Origin: Myxococcales bacterium
GTDB taxonomy: Bacteria > Myxococcota_A > Polyangia > Polyangiales > Polyangiaceae
NCBI GenBank assembly: GCA_016703425.1
Contig: JADJCA010000024.1
Location: forward strand, 29,051-93,050
DNA length: 64,000 nt
Direction: 5' to 3'
Position numbers and translations under genes: made by a program. The notes beneath the pieces are model-generated. The model was not told the DNA's origin. It saw only the letters and a list, made by a program, of their open reading frames with translations, and searched no databases. Below are positions 51,620 through 60,702 of this stretch, piece by piece. Each line of letters starts with the position of its first letter. The first letter of the stretch is position 1.

Positions 51620-53221
51620 CTAACGAGAGAGCGTGCGGGAGAACCCCGCGACGCGCAGCGAGTGATACGCGACGCCGCTCTCGGGCACGAGGAGCGACCC
51701 ACCGGGCAGGTGGTCGAAGGGGAAGTAGTCGGCTCGGACTGTGCGGAGCACCTTGCCCACCTCGTCCAGGAGCTGCACTTCGCGCGGTTCGCCGCTCGGA
51801 GGGGCCTTGATGGTGACGACGCTGCCGAAGGCGGACGGGCCGTCTGCGCCGAGCGTGACGAACTGGAACTGCGCGCCGCGAACGCCGCGAGCGCCGTTGC
51901 CGGTGTTCGAACCGGGCGTGATCGTTGGCGCGAGCGGCTTGCCCTTGTTGACCGTAGCGAGCCGCGTGAAGAGCCCTTTGTACGTGTAGTCGCTCACCCA
52001 CGTGGGCTCGCAGTAGCCCATGAAGTCGGCGGCCGATGAGGGCGAGATGAGCTTGTCCTTGGTCAGGTCGTAGCCCCACGCACCGAGGGCGCCGCCCTGG
52101 TGCGGGAAGCTCGGGTCGACGCCGTCGATGGAGCCGAAGTCGGAGCAGGGGGCGTGGGAGCGACCGTGCGCGTGCCCGATCTCGTGGACCATCGTGCCGG
52201 CGCTGTCGGCGCCGCCGTAGCCCATGCCGATGCTGGCGCGGAAGTACGCGTTGCGAGGATCGCTCACGAGCGTGGAGAGACCGGCCACGCAGCCGCCGCC
52301 GCAGAACGCTTGCTTCGACGAAGCGGCTGAGAATGCGCCCCAGTAGTAAACGTCGTCGTCGGCGCCGTCTTGCTCGCGCAGATCGGCCATGGCCTGGAGG
52401 AGCTCGCCCCAACCGGTGCCGTTGCCCTTTACGGGCTTGCTCCAGGTGAAGGGCGCGCTGCGGACGGTGATGTCGACGCTCGGGATCGGGTACTGCGACC
52501 AGAGCGCGTCGCGGTTGATGTCGAGCTGAGTTTGGCTCGTGTCGGGGAGGCGGCCGGAGCCGTCGGCGGTGTATTTCACCGGCACGATGACGATGCGGAG
52601 CGAGGGCCCGGCGCTCACGAGGCCGAAGGAGGCGAGCGAGCCGTCGGCAGGGTAGCGAGCCTCGCTGTCTACGCCGTCTTTGACCTCGTCGGCGGCCTCG
52701 TCGGTGATGGCCACGGAGAACTTGGCGCCGAGCGGCAGGCTGTCGCCGGGGACCCGGAAGTTGAACGTCGACGCGAGCGACGCGTCGGTCGAGGCGCTCT
52801 TCAGCGTCTTCGTATCGGTGAGGGCTTTGAGCGGCTTGTCGTCGCCATCGACGACGCTCAAGACCGCCTTGAGCTCGCGGGCCTTGTAGCCCGCGGCGGG
52901 CTTGACGTAGGCGCGCACCAGCGCGTCGCGCGTCGCGACGAGGGGAACGCCTGCGGCGACCTTGGCACCGTCCTTCGCGAGGGTCGCCTTGACGCCCTGG
53001 AAGAGCGCGACCTCGGTGACCGTGAGGTCTTGCGCGAGGCGTGACGTCACGGACTTCGGCAGCGTGACGCCTTCGGTCGACGCCGGCGGCGTTTCCGTCG
53101 GCTGCCCCTCGGGCGCAGGGCCTGCTGTGCCGCTCGGGCCTTGGCCGATGGTGCCGGCCCCGCCGCCAGAGCAGCCGGCCGCGACAAGAACGCTGAACAC
53201 ACCGAAGAGGGTTCGTCGCAT
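51620..53221 (-). CDS. Metzincin-like zinc protease lipoprotein
   Basis: 533 residues from ATG 53221, 7 bases after GAGG. Lipobox VLVAAGC, then a Gly/Pro/Thr linker. The zinc site HEIGHAHGRSH (His346, Glu347, His350, His356) is the metzincin pattern HExxHxxGxxH, followed by APCSDFGSIDG. The expected Met-turn may be in ISPSSAADFMGYCEPTW. Upstream domains (~55-200) are beta-rich (VTEVALFQGVKATL, VRAYVKPAAGYKAREL), a layout seen in M66-type enzymes. Probably surface-bound and acting on extracellular protein. Confidence 0.8.
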   Translation of the reverse strand: MRRTLFGVFSVLVAAGCSGGGAGTIGQGPSGTAGPAPEGQPTETPPASTEGVTLPKSVTSRLAQDLTVTEVALFQGVKATLAKDGAKVAAGVPLVATRDALVRAYVKPAAGYKARELKAVLSVVDGDDKPLKALTDTKTLKSASTDASLASTFNFRVPGDSLPLGAKFSVAITDEAADEVKDGVDSEARYPADGSLASFGLVSAGPSLRIVIVPVKYTADGSGRLPDTSQTQLDINRDALWSQYPIPSVDITVRSAPFTWSKPVKGNGTGWGELLQAMADLREQDGADDDVYYWGAFSAASSKQAFCGGGCVAGLSTLVSDPRNAYFRASIGMGYGGADSAGTMVHEIGHAHGRSHAPCSDFGSIDGVDPSFPHQGGALGAWGYDLTKDKLISPSSAADFMGYCEPTWVSDYTYKGLFTRLATVNKGKPLAPTITPGSNTGNGARGVRGAQFQFVTLGADGPSAFGSVVTIKAPPSGEPREVQLLDEVGKVLRTVRADYFPFDHLPGGSLLVPESGVAYHSLRVAGFSRTLSR

Positions 53222-53422
53222 CACAGGACCTCGTACGTTCGAGCAGGAACAACCACTCCCGTCACTCGGCGGAATTAGTAACCAGAATTTCGGCGGTTGC
53301 CATAGTTGAGCGGTGCAAAGCTGCGTTGCCGTTTCGGCGAGGGCCGTCCGCCCGGAAGCGAAACATCCAGCACCTATGGAATGGAGAAGCAGCGACGCCC
53401 CAAATTCGTGGGAATCAGTCGA

Positions 53423-53929
53423 TTAGAGCCACTTCGCCTCGATGGCGAAGCCTCGGGTCCCCACCAATTGAGCCTTCGGGGAGACGCGGAAGACCAAGAG
53501 TTTCATGGGCACGACGAGGCAGCGCAGCGCCGTCGACGCTTGCGCCGGGTCGACCTTCACGTTGAGTCCCTCGACCGAACCGTCGTCCGCCACGCGAGCG
53601 GCGATGCGGGCCACGCCTCCCGACGGGCCAGGCCGGCCGGCGGACGGCTCGCGCGCACAGGTCTCCAACCGATCGGCGAGCGTCTCGACGGCCGCGGTGA
53701 TCTCCGCCCGGTCGAGGCCTCGCGACTCGGCCAACGCCACGGTGGCCGAGCGCCGTTGCGCCATGTGCTCATAGCCCTCGGGCGCGCCCTCGACGCCGAC
53801 CTTGTCGACCTGGCCATCGGGCACCGAGTCGCGCGGCGGCGCGGACGCGCACGCGACGAGCGTCGTCGGGAACGCGAGGACCGCGACGAGCGCGGGGACA
53901 GACAGCGCGCGCCGAGCGTCAGTCGCCAA
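53423..53929 (-). CDS. Small lipoprotein overlapping the acyl-CoA dehydrogenase gene
   Basis: 168 residues from an apparent TTG at 53929 that lies inside the last codons of the acyl-CoA dehydrogenase gene (11-base overlap). Lipobox TLVAC (Cys27). The mature domain has RSATVALAESRGLDRAEITA, a helix AAVETLADRLETCAREPSAG and a beta part GGVARIAARVADDGSVEGL. The latter is like the C-terminal domain found in several myxobacterial AgmX/PglI-type and TonB-like proteins, where two Cys (TCAR, RCLV) pair. Function unknown. Confidence 0.6.
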   Translation of the reverse strand: MATDARRALSVPALVAVLAFPTTLVACASAPPRDSVPDGQVDKVGVEGAPEGYEHMAQRRSATVALAESRGLDRAEITAAVETLADRLETCAREPSAGRPGPSGGVARIAARVADDGSVEGLNVKVDPAQASTALRCLVVPMKLLVFRVSPKAQLVGTRGFAIEAKWL

Positions 53930-55064
53930 GCACGTGCCGCGCGATGACGAGCCGCTGGATCTGGCTCGTCCCTTCGTAGATCTGGAGCACCTTCGCGTCG
54001 CGCATGAGCTTCTCGACGGGGTAGTCCTTCACGTAGCCGTTGCCACCGAAGACCTGCACGGCGTCGACGGCCGTGGCCATCGCGGCGTCGGCGCCGAAGG
54101 CCTTGGACAAGCTCGACGTGAGGGGATTGCGCTTGCCCTTGTGGAGGTTCCACGCGGCCTTCCGCGCCAAGAGACGCGTCGCCTCCACGCGAATCGCCAT
54201 CTCGGCGATCATGGCTTGCACGAGCTGGTGCTGCGCGATGGGCACGCCGAAGGTCTTGCGCTCCTTCGCGTACGCCACGGATTCGTCGAGGCATCGCTGC
54301 ATGAGGCCCGTCGCGATGGCGCCGATGTCGGGCCGCGTTTGGTTGAACGTCTCCATGGCGAGCTTGAAGCCTTGACCCGGTGGCGCGAGGACGTTTTCTG
54401 CCGGTACCTTCACGTCTTCGAGCATCACGACGGCGGTGTCGCTCGCGCGCTGTCCGAGCTTGTCTTCGTGGCGACCGATCTTGAGGCCCGGCGTTTCGCG
54501 CGGGACGATGAACGCTCCGATGCCCTTGTGACGAAGCGCCGGGTTTTCCGTGGCGAAGATCACGTAGAAGCTCGCGAGCGACGCGTTCGTGATCCAGCAC
54601 TTTTGGCCGTTTAGCACGTAGCCGCCGCCCGAATCCTTCGTGGCCAGCGTCTGGAGCCCCGCGACGTCGCTGCCGGCGGCTGGCTCTGTGGTGGCGTAGC
54701 TCGCGAAGATCGGCTCGGCGGCGAGGCGGCCCAGGAACCTCTTCTTCTGCTCTTCGTTGCCAGCGAGCAGGATGGGCGTCAGCGCCAGCGTGTTGGCGGT
54801 GATGCTCGTCTGGATTCCGGTGCACGCGTACGCGAGCTCTTCGGTGAGCAGGACGTTGTCAATTTCGCTGAGGCCCGCGCCGCCATACTCCGTGGGTAAG
54901 GTCGGGTTCACGAAGCCGAGGTTCCACGCCTCTTCGAAGATGTCGCGCGGGAAGCGCGACTCGCGGTCGCAGGCCGCCGCTGCCGGCAGGATGCGTTCGC
55001 GAGCGAAGCGCCGCGCCGTCTCGACCAGGGTGCCTTGTTCGTCGGTGAGGTCGAAGTCAATCAT
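53919..55064 (-). CDS. Acyl-CoA dehydrogenase
   Basis: 381 residues. FAD and substrate blocks are in order: TEEYG-type LPTEYGGAGLSEIDN, YATTEPAAGSDVAGLQT, GQKCWITNA, ERKTFGVPIAQHQLVQAMIA, DAVQVFGGNGYVKDYPVEKL, and the catalytic base Glu364 in IYEGTSQIQ. This position of Glu is that of short/medium-chain enzymes. It oxidises acyl-CoA to enoyl-CoA and passes electrons to ETF, supplying substrate to FadN/FadA encoded ~31 kb away. GGAGAG lies ~9 bases before the ATG. Confidence 0.92.
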   Translation of the reverse strand: MIDFDLTDEQGTLVETARRFARERILPAAAACDRESRFPRDIFEEAWNLGFVNPTLPTEYGGAGLSEIDNVLLTEELAYACTGIQTSITANTLALTPILLAGNEEQKKRFLGRLAAEPIFASYATTEPAAGSDVAGLQTLATKDSGGGYVLNGQKCWITNASLASFYVIFATENPALRHKGIGAFIVPRETPGLKIGRHEDKLGQRASDTAVVMLEDVKVPAENVLAPPGQGFKLAMETFNQTRPDIGAIATGLMQRCLDESVAYAKERKTFGVPIAQHQLVQAMIAEMAIRVEATRLLARKAAWNLHKGKRNPLTSSLSKAFGADAAMATAVDAVQVFGGNGYVKDYPVEKLMRDAKVLQIYEGTSQIQRLVIARHVLGD

Positions 55065-55082
55065 GGGGCGTTCTCTCCAGCG

Positions 55083-55208
55083 TCATTCGCGCGCTCTCGC
55101 GCGTCGCTTCTCGTAGTCGAGTCGCGCGTTGCGAAGGCCCAGAATGTAGCCGACGACGATCCCCAGAAGAAGGACGGCGGGAATGAAGATGACGTGTTCG
55201 CTCGTCAC
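55083..55208 (-). CDS. 41-residue single-helix membrane protein
   Basis: GTG at 55208, TGA at 55083. The product has a short polar start (VTSEHVIF), one 18-residue hydrophobic helix (PAVLLLGIVVGYILGL) and a basic, Arg-rich tail ending RRARARE. It sits nine bases after the CcmD-like gene and 18 bases before the acyl-CoA dehydrogenase, so it is probably translated in the ccm transcript. It may be a second CcmD-like partner or an unrelated small protein. Codon use is like that of real genes (third-position GC). Confidence 0.55.
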   Translation of the reverse strand: MTSEHVIFIPAVLLLGIVVGYILGLRNARLDYEKRRARARE

Positions 55209-55217
55209 CGGAAGACC

Positions 55218-55433
55218 TCAGCGCTGATCGTCGGCCTTCTGCCGAGCGTCCAAGACCTTTTCGAGGGCGTCGAGGCGCTCGTGAAGGCCTCGCTGCTTGC
55301 GCCATACGGACAAGAGCCAGCCCATGAGGAGCACCCACAAGACGATGTACGCGGAGACCATGAGGCCCTCGCCGCTGCGCGTCTCGACAGGGGCGGTGAC
55401 GGGTTTCGGTTCACTGGTTTGGAGCAGCATCAT
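55218..55433 (-). CDS. CcmD-like small membrane protein
   Basis: 71 residues; the ATG overlaps the ccmC stop by four bases (ATGA). A single helix VSAYIVLWVLLMGWLLSVWR is followed by a basic-acidic coil LHERLDALEKVLDARQK. This is the layout of CcmD and of the alternative CcmD family found beside ccmC outside alpha/gamma-proteobacteria. CcmD helps release haem-CcmE from CcmC. Confidence rests on size, topology and position. Confidence 0.7.
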   Translation of the reverse strand: MMLLQTSEPKPVTAPVETRSGEGLMVSAYIVLWVLLMGWLLSVWRKQRGLHERLDALEKVLDARQKADDQR

Positions 55434-56149
55434 GATTCGGTCCGCGGATCGAGGCCCAGGAGGACGGCGTCTTCTTCGGCCATGGCGAGGCGGCTCGCCG
55501 CGAGCTCGACCTTCACGCGCGCCCAGAGGAAAAGCACGGTGAGCATGGTGAAGGCGCCGAGTGACAAAAAGAGCGCGAGCTTCATGTCTGGATGGCTGAG
55601 GCCGCCACCTTTGCCGGTGACGACCTCGGGGTGCTGGCCGCTCCACTTTTGCACGCTGTAGTGGATGATCGGCAGGTTGGCGGCGCCGATGACGCCGAGC
55701 GCGGCGGCGAACTTTCGCTCACCCTCGCCGTCGCCCGAGAACGCGCGCAAGACGAGGTAGGCGACGTAGATGAGCACCGAGAGGAGCGAGGTCGTCAGCC
55801 GCGGATCCCACGTCCAGTAGTAGCCCCAGGCTTTCGCTCCCCATAGGGCGCCGGTCACCAGCACGATGGCCCCAAAGGCCACGGCGAGCTCGGCGCCGGC
55901 ACGGGCAACCGCGTCGCGCGCCGGCGTTGGCCGGAGCAGGTACCCGACCGAGCCGACGAAGCAGGCCGTCGCACCGAGGTACATGGCGTAGGCGCTCGGC
56001 ACGTGGAAGTAGAAGATCTTCTGGACGATGCCCATGGTCTTTTCGACCGGCGCGCGGTTGAAAACGACATGGATCGTCTGGGCGAAGAGGCCCGTCGTGG
56101 CGACGCAGAGGATCGCGAAGAGCGTGTCGGAGAGGGGGCGCTTGGCCAC
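55430..56149 (-). CDS. ccmC: Haem exporter/handling protein CcmC
   Basis: 239 residues, GTG start, six membrane helices. The tryptophan-rich haem-binding motif is WGYYWTWDPRLT, flanked by the two His in IFYFHVPSAY and NLPIIHYSVQKW. CcmC hands haem to CcmE in the cytochrome c maturation pathway. Other ccm genes are not in the window. The di-haem lipoprotein at 4-6 kb is a likely client of this pathway. Confidence 0.9.
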   Translation of the reverse strand: MAKRPLSDTLFAILCVATTGLFAQTIHVVFNRAPVEKTMGIVQKIFYFHVPSAYAMYLGATACFVGSVGYLLRPTPARDAVARAGAELAVAFGAIVLVTGALWGAKAWGYYWTWDPRLTTSLLSVLIYVAYLVLRAFSGDGEGERKFAAALGVIGAANLPIIHYSVQKWSGQHPEVVTGKGGGLSHPDMKLALFLSLGAFTMLTVLFLWARVKVELAASRLAMAEEDAVLLGLDPRTES

Positions 56150-56180
56150 GAGGAGACGCTAGCCGGCGTGGCTCGCCATG

Positions 56181-56747
56181 TCACTCTCCGTCAACCTCAG
56201 GCTGCTCGGACTCGGGTCGCTCGATTCGCGCCATGGCCTCGTCGAACCAGCGCTCGACGCTTCTGCGGAACGGCCACATGAAGCCGTAGTCGGGCCCCGT
56301 GAAGCGCTCCACGATGTGGGCACGGAGCGAGCGCGCGGCCTCGATGCCGTAGACCTCCGTCGTGGCGCGCAAGGTCTCTTCGTAGGCTTCCCACTCGAGG
56401 CGAGCGCGACCGTAAGCGAGGCCCAGCGGAGCGATGGGGACGAGGTACACGTAGGCCATGGCGACGTCGCCCATGCGGCGCCGCTGACGAAGGTGCACGC
56501 GTTCGTGACGCAGGAGCACGTAGCGATCGTCGTCGGCCATCCGCGGCCACGAGTCCGGCACCCAGAGCGTGCCGAAGAGGACGGTGTGGTAGTGCGTCAG
56601 GTAGGTCTTCATCCCGCCGAACGTGATGAGCCAGAGCGCGCGACCGATGATGCGCTGGAGCGTGCTCGTGCGCTTGTCCCGGATCGCGAACGAGGGAAAC
56701 TCCGCGCGAATCTCCGCGACGAAGGCGTCGGAGCGCGGGTGGCTCAT
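56181..56747 (-). CDS. Putative zinc-site protein (HERVH)
   Basis: 188 residues; ATG 56747 overlaps the EamA gene's stop (ATGA). The centre has RYVLLRHERVHLRQRRRMGD, an HExxH-type zinc site, followed ~40 residues later by LEWEAYEE, which could supply the third ligand. Two weak hydrophobic segments (GRALWLITFGGMKTYLTHY, AYVYLVPIAPLGLAYG) suggest membrane contact. It resembles bacterial DUF-type minimal gluzincins; activity not shown. Confidence 0.6.
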   Translation of the reverse strand: MSHPRSDAFVAEIRAEFPSFAIRDKRTSTLQRIIGRALWLITFGGMKTYLTHYHTVLFGTLWVPDSWPRMADDDRYVLLRHERVHLRQRRRMGDVAMAYVYLVPIAPLGLAYGRARLEWEAYEETLRATTEVYGIEAARSLRAHIVERFTGPDYGFMWPFRRSVERWFDEAMARIERPESEQPEVDGE

Positions 56748-57655
56748 GGTGCAGCTTCTTTCGCGTGGCCCGAGGTCCGCGCCAAGACGGCGCCCGCGGC
56801 GACGATGAGCGCCATGCCCATGACGGCAAGCCGATCGGGAAATTCCGCCAAGAGCAGCGCCCCGAAGAGCGCCGTGAAGACGACGTTCGCGCTCCCGAAG
56901 GTCGCCACGAGGGCGGCTCGCTCGAGCATGTAGGCGCGCGGCATGCAGAGTTGGGCCAGGCCCGCCGACGCGCCTCCGACGACCATCGCCGAGAGCTCGC
57001 GACCATGGGGCATGACGAACGAGGGGATCGCGAGGGAGCCCAAGACCACGGTGGCCGTCAGGGAGAAGTGAAGCGCGATGCCCGCCGTCGATTCGCGCGG
57101 TCCGATGCGGCGCAAGGCCAACATCGCGAACGACGCCAAGAGCGCAGCGCCGATGGCGGCGGCGACGAGCGCCGTGCTCGGCCGCGGCCCGTCGTGCGCG
57201 AAGAGTGAAGGCGGCTTGATGACGAGCAACGTTCCAACGAGGGCCGCGGAGACCGAGATCGCCAGGATGGGACCGCTTCGCTCGCGCAAGACGAGCGGCG
57301 CGAAACACGCGACGAAGACCGGCGTCAGGTTGAAGAGCGTGACGGCGTCGCCGAGGGCGATGTCGGTGCGTGCCAGCACGTAGAACGTGAGGGCCATCGC
57401 GGCGGTGCCGAAGCCGCTGCGAACCCAGAGGAGCGGCGAGCTCACGCGGGGCGGCTCGGCCTTCTGCGCGCGGAGCACCAGGAACGCGATGACGGCCCCC
57501 GCGAAGGCGCGAACGGCGCCGACCATGGCCCAGTGCGCGCCGCCGGAGCCGGCGACGCGTCCCAAGAGGTTCATGACGGAGAAGAGCAGCGATGCGAGGA
57601 GCATCCAGCTGAGCGCCGCGAAGGGGCGAGTCGCGGGCAAGGCCGAGGCGCTCAT
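56744..57655 (-). CDS. EamA-family (DMT) transporter
   Basis: About 303 residues from the ATG at 57655 (another ATG at 57685 adds 10). Ten predicted membrane helices in two EamA repeats; recognisable parts are NLLGRVAGSGGAHWAMVGAV, LTFYVLARTDIALGDAVTLF, PVFVACFAPLVLRER, and in the second half ALVATFGSANVVFTALFGAL and LLAEFPDRLAVMGMAL. Substrate cannot be read. No good ribosome binding site for either start. Confidence 0.82.
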   Translation of the reverse strand: MSASALPATRPFAALSWMLLASLLFSVMNLLGRVAGSGGAHWAMVGAVRAFAGAVIAFLVLRAQKAEPPRVSSPLLWVRSGFGTAAMALTFYVLARTDIALGDAVTLFNLTPVFVACFAPLVLRERSGPILAISVSAALVGTLLVIKPPSLFAHDGPRPSTALVAAAIGAALLASFAMLALRRIGPRESTAGIALHFSLTATVVLGSLAIPSFVMPHGRELSAMVVGGASAGLAQLCMPRAYMLERAALVATFGSANVVFTALFGALLLAEFPDRLAVMGMALIVAAGAVLARTSGHAKEAAP

Positions 57656-57786
57656 GGGCGTTGGCAAGGCGCTCCCGGAAGACATCTCCCGCCACGTCGC
57701 CTTTGCTCGTCCTCAAATCTCCTCTGCGGCACCCCAGGTCATTGCCCTGCGAGTGCTCGCGCTGTCTACTTCTTTGGCGGGGTCCG

Positions 57787-60702
57787 ATGCGAAAGACGTC
57801 TCTCTCTCTCTCTCTCTCCCTACTGGCGCCCCTGAGCTGCTCCGTCGCATCGGACGAGCCTCGAGGCCAAGCGCGGTCCTTGGCGGAAGCCATTCACGGC
57901 GGCGCTGCGGTTGTCGACAACGCTTCGCTTGAGGCGCAGGCGATCGTCAACCTCACGGACGGAGTCGGCGTCTGTTCCGGCACTCTCATCACGCCAACCG
58001 CGGTACTGACGGCGCGCCACTGCATCTACGGAGAGGTAGGCCGGACCCCGCCTCCCTGGGGCCAGTCGCCGCCCGTGATCCTGAAGAGGGGCGACGGGAC
58101 GACCATCATGTCCCTACCTTCGAGCGCCATGCTCGACACCCTTTCGCCGTTGGCGACGCCCGTGGATCCGAACGTTGAAGTGGCGACCGACTACGCGGTT
58201 GTTCGCATCAACCCCGCCGTCCTCACCGACTCGCAGTGGAAGCCGCTCCTTGAGGCGAGGAGCGTTCGGCCTGCGTCTGCGCCGGTTCCGGCGACGTGGG
58301 TTGGGGATGTCGCGACCTTCACGGTGCAGATGGGACTCGCCGGGTTTGGCGGGTCCGTCAACCCACTCACGGCACCACGCCGCGTCAGCTACGAGGCGCG
58401 CCTGGCCGGCGGCGGTGGCGCGTGGGATCTGCGATACAACGTCGGTGGAAGCGGGGTCGTCTTGGACGGCGGTGACTCTGGGGGTCCCGCGTTCATCGTG
58501 CGCCAGGCGGGCGGACCCCGCGAAGTCATCGGCGTGCATTCGGCCGTCACCATCAGCACGGCAGGGCAAGACCACGCGTGGTACGCGGATGTCACGACGC
58601 CGACCGTGGCCACGTGGTTCGCAAACAACGTGGTCGATCGAACCCACGACGGGTATCGGTTTTCGCGGTGGCGCGCGCAGCATCCGACGTCTGTTCCGCG
58701 CTGGTACGGGGAAGTCGACTACGTTGGGGCGTGCAACACCACGCGCGACCGTGATTGCGACCACTGGGACGACGCGCACGACAACTGCCCCTTCGTTTTC
58801 AATCCCACTCAGGCGGACCGGGGCGACGACGGCGTCGGCGACGCTTGCCAGGACTGCCCGTGCGATCCGGACAACGATTTCGACAAGGATGGCGAGTGCC
58901 CCGTGCTGTGCTCGTGGCAGCAAGCGACTCGGCGCGTCGACAACTGCCCTCGTGTCTACAACCCCACGCAGGACAACTGCAACGAGGCTTCGGAGCTAGC
59001 TGCGCAGCAGCGGGGCCAGTCCGTCGCAACGTTGGGCGATGCTTGCGATCCGGTGCCTTGCCCTGATGCCCGCTCGGTCGGCGGGGCAGTGCTCGGTGGC
59101 TTTCAGGGCACGTGCAGCGGCTCCACCACGTTCGGATTCGCGTGTTCGGGTCGAAAGATACGGGAGAGCTTCAGCGTCAGCTACCGCGGTCCCGAGGTGG
59201 CGAACGCCAGCGTTGTCGGTCCCCCGGCCGTCACCTTCGCGCACCCCGCGGGGAACGTCGCGACGAGCGCGCGCTTCTGTCAGTCGAACCTCAACCTCGG
59301 ATTCCGGTGTCTCGACGCCATCAGATCGATGCGTGACGCCAGACTTGTTGACTTCCCGAGTGCCACCGCAGAAACGGCCGACGCCACACGGCCGTACCAT
59401 CGCGTAACGATGACCGTCGCCGGTTCGCTCACGGCCCGCGGCGCTACGTGGGCGGTGCCGTACCCAAGCGCCACGACGACGGAGCGCTGGGACTACGTCG
59501 CGGACAACACGTTCTGGCAGACCGCCCCCGCGAAGGTCCCGCCCGCCGACGGGTATACGGGCTGCATCACCGCCTCACCCGCGGGCACGTGCCTCGATGG
59601 CGTGTTCTGGACCCACGCCGATAGCCTCATCGGGAGCGACGCGGCACACGCCAACGATGCCAACGGCGCCTTCGTGGGCGTGCACGGTACGGAGCTCGCG
59701 AACCACCACGAGACGCTGAGGCCCGACTCGCCCACGAGCTTCGTGATCGCCGGCGTGGGCAACTACCGTCGTATCGCCCTCTGGCGAACCTTGCCGGACC
59801 CCTGGGAGCGCCAGCGGCTCTGGGAGACGCGCATCCTCGTCGCGCGCCCGACCTTCGACAACAACGTCTTCGCATTGGAGCGAGATGGCACGGCTCTCGA
59901 CGTCACGTCGCTCAGCACGGCGGCGGCCCGGACCATCCTGGGGACGAGTTCGCTGCTCGTGAGCGCCGTCGAGCCTGATCGCCGCCTTGGCAACAAGGCC
60001 ATCGTCGAGGCCGTGTCGATCCGTTCGAGCGGCAATCAGGTCGACGAGCTCGTCGTGAGCCAGAACGGACTGCTGAAGAGTGGGACCGAAGCCGGCCTCT
60101 TCCCATTCCTGGCATCGGCGTTCGGCCCACCGGCGCGGACCAACCCGACTGTCGTGTATTCCCGCGTGGCGGGCGGATTGTTCCTTCTCGGGGGAACGGA
60201 CGCCGCCGGGACGGGTCTCACGGATCTGTGGTTCCTCCCGCTCGGCAGAACCTGGAGCGAGGTTCCACTTGCTGGGTTCAACGCTCGCCAAGTGCTCGCG
60301 GCCACGTACTCTTTCGCCGACAAGCGGCTTTGGGTCCTCGGCACGAACGGTGGAACGCGGCCCCTCCTCTACCGGATTGATCCCGCGACGGGAGTGGCGA
60401 CCCTCGGCGGTGTCTGGACGTTCACGAACACGTACGCTCGGTATGGACTGAGTCTCGACCGCGACGGAAAGGTGTTGCTCTTTTCGAAGGCGAACGGCGG
60501 CGGCGCCAAGCTGGCCAAGCTCGTCGTCAACGCGTCGGGCCAAGCGACCGCTTCTTCCATTTCTCGCGACGAGCCGGGCCTGACGATGACCCCCGTCGCT
60601 GACGAGAACGGCTACTCGCTGCTCAAGGACAACAACCAGACGGAGCGGCTGTCCACCCTTCGTGGAACGGCCGGCAGCTTCTCGTTGGCGGAGATGTTCT
60701 GA
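57787..60702 (+). CDS. Secreted trypsin-like serine protease with TSP3-like and propeller regions
   Basis: 971 residues. Lipobox APLSC (Cys18). The trypsin triad is clear: His78 in LTARHC, Asp135 in TDYAVVRI, Ser231 in GGDSGGPAF. Residues ~320-420 hold Asp-rich thrombospondin type-3-like repeats (DCDHWDDAHDNCPFVFNPTQ, GDDGVGDACQDC), which usually bind calcium. The last ~500 residues are beta-rich with a Kelch-like or propeller end (RVAGGLFLLGGTDAAGTGLT, DKRLWVLGTNGGTRPL). The signal peptide is coded by a (TC)10 tract. The next gene starts on the last base of this stop. Confidence 0.85.
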   Translation: MRKTSLSLSLSLLAPLSCSVASDEPRGQARSLAEAIHGGAAVVDNASLEAQAIVNLTDGVGVCSGTLITPTAVLTARHCIYGEVGRTPPPWGQSPPVILKRGDGTTIMSLPSSAMLDTLSPLATPVDPNVEVATDYAVVRINPAVLTDSQWKPLLEARSVRPASAPVPATWVGDVATFTVQMGLAGFGGSVNPLTAPRRVSYEARLAGGGGAWDLRYNVGGSGVVLDGGDSGGPAFIVRQAGGPREVIGVHSAVTISTAGQDHAWYADVTTPTVATWFANNVVDRTHDGYRFSRWRAQHPTSVPRWYGEVDYVGACNTTRDRDCDHWDDAHDNCPFVFNPTQADRGDDGVGDACQDCPCDPDNDFDKDGECPVLCSWQQATRRVDNCPRVYNPTQDNCNEASELAAQQRGQSVATLGDACDPVPCPDARSVGGAVLGGFQGTCSGSTTFGFACSGRKIRESFSVSYRGPEVANASVVGPPAVTFAHPAGNVATSARFCQSNLNLGFRCLDAIRSMRDARLVDFPSATAETADATRPYHRVTMTVAGSLTARGATWAVPYPSATTTERWDYVADNTFWQTAPAKVPPADGYTGCITASPAGTCLDGVFWTHADSLIGSDAAHANDANGAFVGVHGTELANHHETLRPDSPTSFVIAGVGNYRRIALWRTLPDPWERQRLWETRILVARPTFDNNVFALERDGTALDVTSLSTAAARTILGTSSLLVSAVEPDRRLGNKAIVEAVSIRSSGNQVDELVVSQNGLLKSGTEAGLFPFLASAFGPPARTNPTVVYSRVAGGLFLLGGTDAAGTGLTDLWFLPLGRTWSEVPLAGFNARQVLAATYSFADKRLWVLGTNGGTRPLLYRIDPATGVATLGGVWTFTNTYARYGLSLDRDGKVLLFSKANGGGAKLAKLVVNASGQATASSISRDEPGLTMTPVADENGYSLLKDNNQTERLSTLRGTAGSFSLAEMF
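57799..57818 (+). repeat. (TC)10 dinucleotide tract in a signal peptide
   Basis: Ten perfect TC units, 12 bases past the ATG of the serine protease gene, coding alternating Ser-Leu in the hydrophobic core. A change of one or two units would shift the frame. Confidence 0.95.
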
